The notes under the pieces: generated by a model | The model's input: only the letters and a program-made list of their open reading frames with translations | Told to the model about the DNA's origin: nothing | Database searches by the model: none | Position numbers and translations under genes: made by a program | DNA from: Micropterix aruncella | Lineage: Eukaryota > Arthropoda > Insecta > Lepidoptera > Micropterigidae | Assembly (NCBI GenBank): GCA_944548615.1 | Contig: CALYMY010000064.1 | Location: 159,062-223,061, forward strand | Length of the DNA stretch: 64,000 bases | Reading direction: 5' to 3' | Shown here: in pieces, positions 14,608 through 25,837 of the stretch | Position numbering within the stretch: the stretch's first letter is position 1 | Layout: each line of letters begins with the position of its first letter

Positions 14608-16059
14608 CATACATACACACTTACCGTCTTACATACATACACACTTACCGTCTTACATACATACACACTTACCGTCTTACATACATACACACTTACCGTC
14701 TTACATACATACACACTTACCGTCTTACATACATACACACTTACCGTCTTACATACATACACACTTACCGTCTTACATACATACACACTTACCGTCTTAC
14801 ATACATACACACTTACCGTCTTACATACATACACACTTACCGTCTTACATACATACACACTTACCGTCTTACATACATACACACTTACCGTCTTACATAC
14901 ATACACACTTACCATCTTACATACATACACACTTACCGTCTTACATACATACACACTTACCGTCTTACATACATACACACTTACCGTCTTACATACATAC
15001 ACACTTACCGTCTTACATACATACACACTTACCGTCTTACATACATACACACTTACCGTCTTACATACATACACACTTACCGTCTTACATACATACACAC
15101 TTACCGTCTTACATACATACACACTTACCGTCTTACATACATACACACTTACCGTCTTACATACATACACACTTACCGTCTTACATACATACACACTTAC
15201 CGTCTTACATACATACACACTTACCGTCTTACATACATACACACTTACCGTCTTACATACATACACACTTACCGCCTTACATACATACACACTTACCGTC
15301 TTACATACATACACACTTACCGTCTTACATACATACACACTTACCGTCTTACATACATACACACTTACCGTCTTACATACATACACACTTACAGTCTTAC
15401 ATACATGCACACTTACCGTCTTACATACATACACACTTACCGTCTTACATACATACACACTTACCGTCTTACATACATACACACTTACCGTCTTACATAC
15501 ATACACACTTACCGTCTTACATACATACACACTTACCGTCTTACATACATACACACTTACCGTCTTACATACATACACACTTACCGTCTTACATACATAC
15601 ACACTTACCGTCTTACATACATACACACTTACCGTCTTACATACATACACACTTACCGTCTTACATACATACACACTTACCGTCTTACATACATACACAC
15701 TTACCGTCTTACATACATACACACTTACCGTCTTACATACATACACACTTACCGTCTTACATACATACACACTTACCGTCTTACATACATACACACTTAC
15801 CGTCTTACATACATACACACTTACCGTCTTACATACATACACACTTACCGTCTTACATACATACACACTTACCGTCTTACATACATACACACTTACCGTC
15901 TTACATACATACACACTTACCGTCTTACATACATACACACTTACCGTCTTACATACATACACACTTACCGTCTTACATACATACACACTTACCGTCTTAC
16001 ATACATACACACTTACCGTCTTACATACATACACACTTACCGTCTTACATACATACACA
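14608..16059. repeat. 24-bp satellite array A4
   Basis: About 60 units. Marker variants: CCATC at 14914, CCGCC at 15275, CAGTC at 15393 and CATGCACAC at 15407. The first two recur in A6 at 27158 and 27519 (offset 12,244). The last two recur in A7 at 36294 and 36308 (offset 20,901). The array is thus a duplicate of the one split by the retrotransposon at 27625-36277. It ends at the same transition sequence seen after A1 and A2. Confidence 0.97.
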
Positions 16060-16156
16060 TTCATATTGAAAACATTTCATATTGAAAACATACATATTGA
16101 AAACATACATATGAAAACATTTCATATTGAAAACATACATAATTACATACATACAT
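16060..16156. repeat. transition zone, third copy
   Basis: Same 97-bp sequence type as 1417-1513, bridging A4 and the third monomer block. Confidence 0.85.
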
Positions 16157-18497
16157 TTCATATTGAAAAATTTAAATATTTTAAGTGTTCTGTGTGTAAA
16201 TTACTTATTAATATCTGAAATCTCAATCTAAGATATTTATATAATGTGAAACCTTTTCAGCTAATGTATTCCGTTTACTGAGTCATTACTAATAGTATAA
16301 ATCCTGAAAAACTGTTGTTTTTTATCGCAATTCAAATTTAAAAAGAATAATTTAAATATTTGAAATTTCAAAATCTAAAAACGCCATTTTGTAGAGCTTA
16401 TCGAGGCGGCCAATATCGGCAAAGACCATAACACGATACGATTTGTCTTCATCGATCTATTGAGGAAATTTGTTTTTTTAATATTCATATTGAAAAATTT
16501 AAACATTTAAAGTGTTCTGTGTGAAAATTACTTATTATTATCTGAAATCTAAATCTAAGATATTTATATAATGTTAAACCTTTTCAGCTAATGTATTCCG
16601 TTTACTGAGTCATTACTAATAGTATAAATCCTGAAAAAATGTTGTTTTTTATTGCAATTCAAAATTTAAAAACAATAAATTAAATATTTGAAATTTCAAA
16701 ATCTAAAAACGCCATTTTGTAGAGCTTATCGAGGCGGCCAATATCGGCAAAGACCATAACACGATACGATTTGTCTTCATCGATCTATTGAGGAAATTTG
16801 TTTTTTTAATATTCATATTGAAAAATTTAAATATTTTAAGTGTTCTGTGTGTAAATTACTTATTAATATCTGAAATCTCAATCTAAGATATTTATATAAT
16901 GTGAAACCTTTTCAGCTAATGTATTCCGTTTACTGAGTCATTACTAATAGTATAAATCCTGAAAAAATGTTGTTTTTTATTGCAATTCAAAATTTAAAAA
17001 CAATAAATTAAATATTTGAAATTTCAAAATCTAAAAACGCCATTTTGTAGAGCTTATCGAGGCGGCCAATATCGGCAAAGACCATAACACGATACGATTC
17101 GTCTTCATCGATCTATTGAGGAAATTTGTTTTTTTAATATTCATATTGAAAAATTTAAACATTTTAAGTGTTCTGTGTGAAAATTACTTATTATTATCTG
17201 AAATCTCAATCTAAGATATTTATATAATGTTAAACCTTTTCAGCTAATGTATTCCGTTTACTGAGTCATTACTAATAGTATAAATCCTGAAAAAATGTTG
17301 TTTTTTATCGCAATTCAAAATTTAAAAATAATAATTTAAATATTTGAAATTTCAAAATCTAAAAACGCTATTTTGTAAAGCTTATCGAGGCGGCCAATAT
17401 CGGCAAAGACCATAACACGATACGATTCGTCTTCATCGATCTATTGAGGAAATTTGTTTTTTTAATATTCATATTGAAAAATTTAAATATTTTAAGTGTT
17501 CTGTGTGTAAATTACTTATTAATATCTGAAATCTCAATCTAAGATATTTATATAATGTGAAACCTTTTCAGCTAATGTATTCCGTTTACTGAGTCATTAC
17601 TAATAGTATAAATCCTGAAAAACTGTTGTTTTTTATCGCAATTCAAATTTAAAAAGAATAATTTAAATATTTGAAATTTCAAAATCTAAAAACGCCATTT
17701 TGTAGAGCTTATCGAGGCGGCCAATATCGGCAAAGACCATAACACGATACGATTTGTCTTCATCGATCTATTGAGGAAATTTGTTTTTTTAATATTCATA
17801 TTGAAAAATTTAAATATTTTAAGTGTTCTGTGTGTAAATTACTTATTAATATCTGAAATCTCAATCTAAGATATTTATATAATGTGAAACCTTTTCAGCT
17901 AATGTATTCCGTTTACTGAGTCATTACTAATAGTATAAATCCTGAAAAAATGTTGTTTTTTATCGCAATTCAAATTTAAAAAGAATAATTTAAATATTTG
18001 AAATTTCAAAATCTAAAAACGCCATTTTGTAGAGCTTATCGAGGCGGCCAATATCGGCAAAGACCATAACACGATACGATTTGTCTTCATCGATCTATTG
18101 AGGAAATTTGTTTTTTTAATATTCATATTGAAAAATTTAAATATTTTAAGTGTTCTGTGTGTAAATTACTTATTATTATCTGAAATCTCAATCTAAGATA
18201 TTTATATAATGTTAAACCTTTTCAGCTAATGTATTCCGTTTACTGAGTCATTACTAATAGTATAAATCCTGAAAAAATGTTGTTTTTTATCGCAATTCAA
18301 AATTTAAAAATAATAATTTAAATATTTTAAATTTCAAAATCTAAAAACGCCATTTTGTAGAGCTTATCGAGGCGGCCAATATCGGCAAAGACCATAACAC
18401 GATACGATTTGTCTTCATCGATCTATTGAGGAAATTTGTTTTTTTAATATTCATATTGAAAAATTTTAATATTTTAAGTGTTCTGTGTGTAAATTAC
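16157..18497. repeat. 327/328-bp satellite, block 3 (7 monomers plus a fragment)
   Basis: Monomers start at 16157, 16484, 16812, 17140, 17468, 17795 and 18122, followed by about 48 bp of an eighth from 18450. The eighth stops at TAAATTAC and runs straight into CGTCTTACATAC of array A5, with TTAC (18494-18497) shared by both. Subtypes are mixed, and some monomers are hybrids: the one at 16812 begins like the 1514 type and ends like the 2496 type. This indicates unequal exchange or conversion between monomers. No genes are seen. Confidence 0.93.
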
Positions 18498-21400
18498 CGT
18501 CTTACATACATACACACTTACCGTCTTACATACATACACACTTACCGTCTTACATACATACACACTTACCGTCTTACATACATACACACTTACCGTCTTA
18601 CATACATACACACTTACCGTCTTACATACATACACACTTACCGTCTTACATACATACACACTTACCGTCTTACATACATACACACTTACCGTCTTACATA
18701 CATACACACTTACCGTCTTACATACATACACACTTACCGTCTTACATACATACACACTTACCGTCTTACATACATACACACTTACCGTCTTACATACATA
18801 CACACTTACCGTCTTACATACATACACACTTACCGTCTTACATACATACACACTTACCGTCTTACATACATACACACTTACCGTCTTACATACATACACA
18901 CTTACCGTCTTACATACATACACACTTACCGTCTTACATACATACACACTTACCGTCTTACATACATACACACTTACCGTCTTACATACATACACACTTA
19001 CCGTCTTACATACATACACACTTACCGTCTTACATACATACACACTTACCGTCTTACATACATACACACTTACCGTCTTACATACATACACACTTACCGT
19101 CTTACATACATACACACTTACCGTCTTACATACATACACACTTACCGTCTTACATACATACACACTTACCGTCTTACATACATACACACTTACCGTCTTA
19201 CATACATACACACTTACCGTCTTACATACATACACACTTACCGTCTTACATACATACACACTTACCGTCTTACATACATACACACTTACCGTCTTACATA
19301 CATACACACTTACCGTCTTACATACATACACACTTACCGTCTTACATACATACACACTTACCGTCTTACATACATACACACTTACCGTCTTACATACATA
19401 CACACTTACCGTCTTACATACATACACACTTACCGTCTTACATACATACACACTTACCGTCTTACATACATACACACTTACCGTCTTACATACATACACA
19501 CTTACCGTCTTACATACATACACACTTACCGTCTTACATACATACACACTTACCGTCTTACATACATACACACTTACCGTCTTACATACATACACACTTA
19601 CCGTCTTACATACATACACACTTACCGTCTTACATACATACACACTTACCGTCTTACATACATACACACTTACCGTCTTACATACATACACACTTACCGT
19701 CTTACATACATACACACTTACCGTCTTACATACATACACACTTACCGTCTTACATACATACACACTTACCGTCTTACATACATACACACTTACCGTCTTA
19801 CATACATACACACTTACCGTCTTACATACATACACACTTACCGTCTTACATACATACACACTTACCGTCTTACATACATACACACTTACCGTCTTACATA
19901 CATACACACTTACCGTCTTACATACATACACACTTACCGTCTTACATACATACACACTTACCGTCTTACATACATACACACTTACCGTCTTACATACATA
20001 CACACTTACCGTCTTACATACATACACACTTACCGTCTTACATACATACACACTTACCGTCTTACATACATACACACTTACCGTCTTACATACATACACA
20101 CTTACCGTCCTACATACATACACACTTACCGTCTTACATACATACACACTTACCGTCTTACATACATACACACTTACCGTCTTACATACATACACACTTA
20201 CCGTCTTACATACATACACACTTACCGTCTTACATACATACACACTTACCGTCTTACATACATACACACTTACCGTCTTACATACACACACACTTACCGT
20301 CTTACATACATACACACTTACCGTCTTACATACATACACACTTACCGTCTTACATACATACACACTTACCGTCTTACATACATACACACTTACCGTCTTA
20401 CATACATACACACTTACCGTCTTACATACATACACACTTACCGTCTTACATACATACACACTTACCGTCTTACATACATACACACTTACCGTCTTACATA
20501 CATACACACTTACCGTCTTACATACATACACACTTACCGTCTTACATACATTAACACTTACCGTCTTACATACATACACACTTACCGTCTTACATACATA
20601 CACACTTACCGTCTTACATACATACACACTTACCGTCTTCCATACATACACACTTACCGTCTTACATACATACACACTTACCGTCTTACATACATACACA
20701 CTTACCGTCTTACATACATACACACTTACCGTCTTACATACATACACACTTACCGTCTTACATACATACACACTTACCGTCTTACATACATACACACTTA
20801 CCGTCTTACAGACATACACACTTACCGTCTTACATACATACACACTTACCGTCTTACATACATACACACTTACCGTCTTACATACATACACACTTACCGT
20901 CTTACATACATACACACTTACCGTCTTACATACATACACACTTACCGTCTTACATACATACACACTTACCGTCTTACATACATACACACTTACCGTCTTA
21001 CATACATACACACTTACCGTCTTACATATATACACACTTACCGTCTTACATACATACACACTTACCGTCTTACATACATACACACTTACCGTCTTACATA
21101 CATACACACTTACCGTCTTACATACATACACACTTACCGTCTTACATACATACACACTTACCGTCTTACATACATACACACTTACCGTCTTACATACATA
21201 CACACTTACCGTCTTACATACATACACACTTACCGTCTTACATACATACACACTTACCGTCTTACATACATACACACTTACCGTCTTACATACATACACA
21301 CTTACCGTCTTACATACATACACACTTACCGTCTTACATACATACACACTTACCGTCTTACATACATACACACTTACCGTCTTACATACATACACACTTA

Positions 21401-22564
21401 CCGTCTTACATACATACACACTTACCGTCTTACATACATACACACTTACCGTCTTACATACATACACACTTACCGTCTTACATACATACACACTTACCGT
21501 CTTACATACATACACACTTACCGTCTTACATACATACACACTTACCGTCTTACATACATACACACTTACCGTCTTACATACATACACACTTACCGTCTTA
21601 CATACATACACACTTACCGTCTTACATACATACACACTTACCGTCTTACATACATACACACTTACCGTCTTACATACATACACACTTACCGTCTTACATA
21701 CATACACACTTACCGTCTTACATACATACACACTTACCGTCTTACATACATACACACTTACCGTCTTACATACATACACACTTACCGTCTTACATACATA
21801 CACACTTACCGTCTTACATACATACACACTTACCGTCTTACATACATACACACTTACCGTCTTACATACATACACACTTACCGTCTTACATACATACACA
21901 CTTACCGTCTTACATACATACACACTTACCGTCTTACATACATACACACTTACCGTCTTACATACATACACACTTACCGTCTTACATACATACACACTTA
22001 CCGTCTTAAATACATACACACTTACCGTCTTACATACATACACACTTACCGTCTTCCATACATACACACTTACCGTCTTACATACATACACACTTACCGT
22101 CTTACATACATACACACTTACCGTCTTACATACATACACACTTACCGTCTTACATACATACACACTTACCGTCTTACATACATACACACTTACCGTCTTA
22201 CATACATACACACTTACCGTCTTACATACATACACACTTACCGTCTTACATACATACACACTTACCGTCTTACATACATACACACTTACCGTCTTACATA
22301 CATACACACTTACCGTCTTACATACATACACACTTACCGTCTTACATACATACACACTTACCGTCTTACATACATACACACTTACCGTCTTACATACATA
22401 CACACTTACCGTCTTACATACATACACACTTACCGTCTTACATACATACACACTTACCGTCTTACATACATACACACTTACCGTCTTACATACATACACA
22501 CTTACCGTCTTACATACATACACACTTACCGTCTTTCATACATACACACTTACCGTCTTACATA
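18494..22564. repeat. 24-bp satellite array A5
   Basis: About 170 units. Isolated variants: CCTAC at about 20110, CACACACAC at about 20287, ATTAACAC at about 20551, CTTCCAT at about 20640 and 22055, CAGACAT at about 20811, CATATATA at about 21028, CTTAAAT at about 22009, and CTTTCAT at about 22536. The last lies exactly 29 bp before the LTR join at 22565, as its counterpart in A3 does before 12965. The A3/C1 and A5/C2 boundaries are therefore copies of one ancestral insertion junction. Confidence 0.97.
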
Positions 22565-22786
22565 TTTCGCGTCTCTATCGTGAGTCGAAGAACGTGATAG
22601 AAAAAAACCGCGATAAACTGTTGTGTAAAAATATATTTTTCCTCTTTACAAAAATGTACAATAATACGTAATAACGCGAGCGTAATTTGTTTCAGTAGAA
22701 TCGTTGACCTACATTAGCTGCTTCTATTTATATCACACGGCCAGCGACCTCGTCTCGACCGCCCATCGCTTTCTCGCTCCCCCTCC
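22565..22786 (-). repeat. partial LTR (terminal 222 bp) of C2
   Basis: Matches the terminal part of the C1 LTR (from 12965), with one extra A in the poly-A run and a few substitutions. It keeps the TATA box region (22724-22732) but loses the PPT-side portion. It joins A5 at the same CTTACATA/TTTCGCG boundary as C1 does with A3. Confidence 0.85.
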
Positions 22787-22789
22787 ATA

Positions 22790-22823
22790 GATAGAGACGC
22801 GAAACCAATTTCGCGTCTCTATC
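22790..22823. repeat. perfect inverted repeat (LTR fold-back)
   Basis: GATAGAGACGCGAAA at 22790-22804 and its exact reverse complement at 22809-22823, with only CCAA between. The right arm is the normal LTR terminus. CCAA is the complement of TTGG, the bases that follow the LTR at the primer site. The left arm is an inverted copy of the LTR terminus abutting the partial LTR at 22565-22786. Confidence 0.93.
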
Positions 22824-22944
22824 GTGAGTCGAAGAACGTGATAGAAAAAACCGCGATAAACTGTTGTGTAAAAATATATTTTTCCTCTTTACAAAAATGT
22901 ACAATAATACGTGATAACGCGAGCGTAATTTGTTTCAGTAGAAT
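22809..22944 (-). repeat. LTR terminal fragment (136 bp) fused to integrase
   Basis: Equals the final 136 bp of the C1 LTR (12965-13100). At 22942-22944 it joins integrase through a shared AAT. About 960 bp present in C1 (13101-14062: rest of LTR, PPT, GPY/F and the end of the integrase core region) is missing here. Confidence 0.88.
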
Positions 22945-25285
22945 CTCCTGGGAGCCTGAGTGTTGTCCCGTACAGTAATTCCGCCGGGCTGATCCCGTAG
23001 TCTTCTTTAATAGCTGCTCGTAATCCCATTAATACGGTGGGTAATTCTCTCACCCAATTCGCTGTTTTTAGTCGCGCTCTTAATGCTGCTTTTAGGGATC
23101 TATGCCATCTTTCTATCATCCCATTTGCCTGGGGGTGATACGCTGTGGTATGTATCTTTTTTACTCCCAGTATCTGTGTCAAAGCTGTGAACAATGTGGA
23201 CTCGAACTGCCTTCCCTGGTCAGTGGTAATCCGAATCGGTGCTCCGAATCGCGCAATCCATCCTTCGTAGAAGACCTGCGCTACCGTTTCTGCGCTTATA
23301 TCTTTGACCGGGATACATTCGACCCACTTCGTTGCCCTGTCGATCATGGTTACGAGGTATCGGTACTCTTCTGCTATTCCTAAGGGTCCGACGATGTCTA
23401 TATGTACGTGTTCCAAACGTCCTGCCTCCATGAATGTCCCTATGGGCGCGCGCGTATGTCTATGTATTTTTGCGCGCTGACAAGCGATGCATGTTTTTGC
23501 ATATTCCGCGCTCTCCTTATTCATCCTTGGCCAAAAATAACGTTCCGCTACCATTTTTCTTGTCGCTCGGATACCGGGATGACTGATGTCGTGTACCAAT
23601 TTTATTGCTTTTATCCGCAATGCTGGCGTGATGTATGGCCTTGCTTTCTTGGTGGACACTTCGCACCATACTGGTTTGTCGCCTTTCTTTTCAAATTTTA
23701 AATTTTCTTGTTGCCTTATCGTTTTTAGCTCGGGATCTCCTGCCTGTTGTGCCGCCAATTCTTCGTAGTCGAACGTGTTTGGGCAGTCGATTTCTGCTAT
23801 CCTCGAGAGCGCGTCGGCCACGACGTTTGCTTTTCCCGGCAGGTATTCTATCGTGCTTGCAAATTGCGAAATATATGACGTATGACGAATTCGCATGGGC
23901 GTTTCCGTGATAGAGTCGTCCAATTTCTTGAGAGCGTGAATTAGTGGCTTGTGATCCGTGAATATCGTCAGCTCACGCCCTTCTACCATCTTCCGAAAGT
24001 GTCTCACCGATAGGTAGATTGCCAACAACTCCCTATCGTAAGTTGCGTAATTTTGTTGCGCATGCGACATTGCCTTCGAATAAAATCCTAACGGCGCCCA
24101 TTCTCCACCTTTCTTTTGATGTAATGCCGCTCCTACGCAGGTATTTGATGCATCTGTCATTATTGCCAATGGTGCATGCGCCGACGGGTGCGCTAAAATT
24201 ACCGCTTCTTCAACGCTGTCCCGGCATTTCTCGAATGCTTCTGTGGTTTCTGTTGTCCATGGAATTGGCGTGCGATCATTCTTTTTTGCTCCTTGTAGGA
24301 ACTTGTTTAATTTTTCTTGATATTGCGCGGCTCTTGGGATGCTATTTCTATAGAAATTGATCATTCCTAGGAATCTCCGTAACTGCTGGACGTCTGCTGG
24401 TTTCGGGTATTTTTTTATCGCCTCTACCTTGTCCGCCTTTGGTCGTATTCCAGTAGCATTCACGGTGTATCCTAGGAAGTCTAGCTCGGTTCTTCCTACG
24501 TGGCATTTGTCTATGTTGATCGTGATTCCATGCGCGTCTAATCTCCCGAGCGTTTCTCTTAAGTGTCTTGCGTGAGCTTCCTCGTTTTCTGAGGCTATTA
24601 AAATGTCGTCGATATACACGAATATGAACGGTAAGCCCCTCAGTACTTCGTCCATAAAACGCTGCATCGTCTGTGCTCTGTTTCGTAGTCCGAAGCTCAT
24701 TCTGCACATCTCAAAAAGGCCGAAGGGAGTGGTGATGGCTGTCTTTTCCATATCTTCTTTTCTTACCGGTATTTGTGTGTATGCCTTTACCAAATCTAAC
24801 GATGTGAAAATGGTGCTATTTTCCAGCGAGTGCGTGAAATCCTGTAGTCTCGGGATAGTATATCGATCTGGTACGGTGATACTGTTGAGCCTCCTATAGT
24901 CTCCACATGGTCGGAATTCTCCATTTGCTTTGGGGACCAAATGCAGCGGGCTCGCCCATTGGCTCTTCGACGGTCGGCAGACTCCGGCTGCGATCATTTC
25001 GTCGAATATCTTCTTTGCCGCTGCGTACCTTTCTGGATTAAGTGGCCGCGGTCTGGCGAACACCGGTGGACCTTCCGTTTCAATGTGGTGTTCCACCTGG
25101 TGCTTCGGTTGTCTCGGTTGAGATGTTGCTGATGTAATATTCTGAAACTCGTCGAATATTCTTAGGTAATTCGGCGATTGTTTGATGGCCTGGATGGATA
25201 GTGCCCGTGCTTCTGCCGTGCGTGAGTTTGGCGAGATTAATTTTTTTTGAAATAGGTCGACTAATAGTCGGTGCCTCGTACAGGG
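22889..25285 (-). pseudogene. CsRn1-like pol: protease tail, RT, RNase H, integrase (truncated both ends)
   Basis: About 799 codons, open from a TGA at 25286-25288. The first residues (HRLLVDLF...) look like the C-terminal end of a retropepsin; its catalytic part is gone. Counting from the Met at 25096: RT has its first catalytic D at residue 101 and YIDD at 161-164; RNase H has D315, E356 and D381; integrase has H502, H506, C536, C539 and then D567, D626, E662 (D,D-35-E). All active-site residues are present, so the enzyme core looks recently functional. The end is abnormal: after LPGD the frame enters LTR sequence for 17 codons and stops at 22889. Loss of gag, protease and the GPY/F module makes it non-autonomous. 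I infer the true start lay upstream, in deleted sequence. Confidence 0.9.
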
Positions 25286-25295
25286 TCACCAACCT

Positions 25296-25309
25296 CGTCG
25301 GGGTCACCA
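25296..25309 (-). other. primer-binding site, tRNA-Trp type
   Basis: TGGTGACCCCGACG on the minus strand, one base after the LTR terminus. By my recollection of insect tRNA-Trp it is complementary to the 3' end including CCA (…CGTCGGGGTCACCA). tRNA-Trp priming is described for the CsRn1 clade. A second GGTGACCC occurs a few bases downstream (about 25282-25289), possibly an internal duplication of the leader. Confidence 0.78.
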
Positions 25310-25310
25310 A

Positions 25311-25837
25311 TTTCGCGTCTCTATCGTGAGTCGAAGAACGTGATGGTTGACCTACATTAGCTGCTTCTATTTATATCACACGGCCAGCGACCTCGTCTCG
25401 ACCGCCCATCGCTTTCTCGCTCCCCCTCCGCTTGCTCTCCTCTGTCGCGTCGGCCCGTCGCCTCGCTGTCTGCCGCCGCGAACGGCAGTGTGGCGTTCGT
25501 CACTGCTCTGTTCGGTCGTGTCTCGCGGTCGCTCCCTGCCCGCCGTCCGGTGCGTGTATATATTTGTTGATGCTCACTTTCAGGACCTTGCCGCAGTATG
25601 GGAGTTTTCTTCCAGCTAATTTCCTTTCCTCCTCTCCCTGTCTGAAAGGTTCCTTTCTCCTTCTCTCCGTCTCTCTCCCTCAGTATAGCGTTGTCTCGCT
25701 CGCTCTGCTTATAAGCACGACTAGCGTATATACCGGGCTCCGTCGTGCTCCCTCGCCATTCTTCTGTCGCCCGTGGCGCTGCACGGACGCCTCGCCCCTC
25801 CACTCTTCCTTCTACTGTTTGTAGCGTCGCTACATCA
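25311..25837 (-). repeat. shared LTR of C2/C3 with 102-bp deletion
   Basis: Begins TGATGTAGCG after the PPT, includes the 15-nt palindrome at 25820-25834 and the TATA box at 25367-25375, and ends at GCGAAA before the primer site. The missing 102 bp lie between the TATA box and the final 34 bp, where the transcription start, R and most of U5 would be expected. The promoter and strong-stop region is probably defective. Confidence 0.85.

Larger units (their letters stand above)
12965..14610 (-). mobile_element. Ty3/Gypsy (CsRn1-like) fragment C1: truncated integrase plus 3' LTR
   Basis: 3' part of a minus-strand LTR retrotransposon embedded in the 24-bp satellite. In element order: integrase from its CIAC zinc residues onward, GPY/F module, polypurine tract, then an LTR of about 629 bp ending at the A3 boundary. 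The 5' part (gag, protease, RT, RNase H and the integrase HH half) is missing. Integrase meets satellite A4 through a shared CAT at 14608-14610, a join also found at 26852-26854. The clade call rests on the fuller copy C2 (RT sequence and tRNA-Trp-type primer site). No target duplication is visible because one end is lost. Confidence 0.9.
13113..14610 (-). pseudogene. pol 3' fragment: integrase core, GPY/F module and LTR-encoded extension
   Basis: Integrase inserts retroelement DNA into the host chromosome. This fragment starts at CIACQ, the second half of the HHCC zinc finger, and keeps the catalytic triad: D in HIDIVGPL, D in TTDQGRQF, and E in NGMIERWH, with 35 residues between the second D and the E. 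A GPY/F module (RGPYKVL to DRLKPCYG) follows. The frame does not stop before the polypurine tract: it continues through it and about 159 codons into the LTR, ending in TAA at 13113-13115. Upstream it is fused in frame to satellite-encoded VCKTVSVY repeats, giving a nominal 983-codon frame (to 16064) that I consider accidental. No start codon, RT or protease remains, so it is not functional as a retroelement polyprotein. Confidence 0.88.
22565..25310 (-). mobile_element. CsRn1-like element copy C2, internally deleted, with rearranged LTR ends
   Basis: Minus-strand Ty3/Gypsy copy. In element order: primer-binding site (25296-25309), a short leader, a deletion removing gag and most of the protease, then RT, RNase H and integrase (to 22942), a second deletion removing the GPY/F module, PPT and LTR start, then the last 136 bp of an LTR (22809-22944), a fold-back (22790-22804) and a second partial LTR (22565-22786) joined to array A5. 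Its 5' LTR is shared with C3. The tRNA-Trp-type primer site and the RT sequence suggest the CsRn1/Kabuki group of Ty3/Gypsy elements. The copy is defective. Confidence 0.88.
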
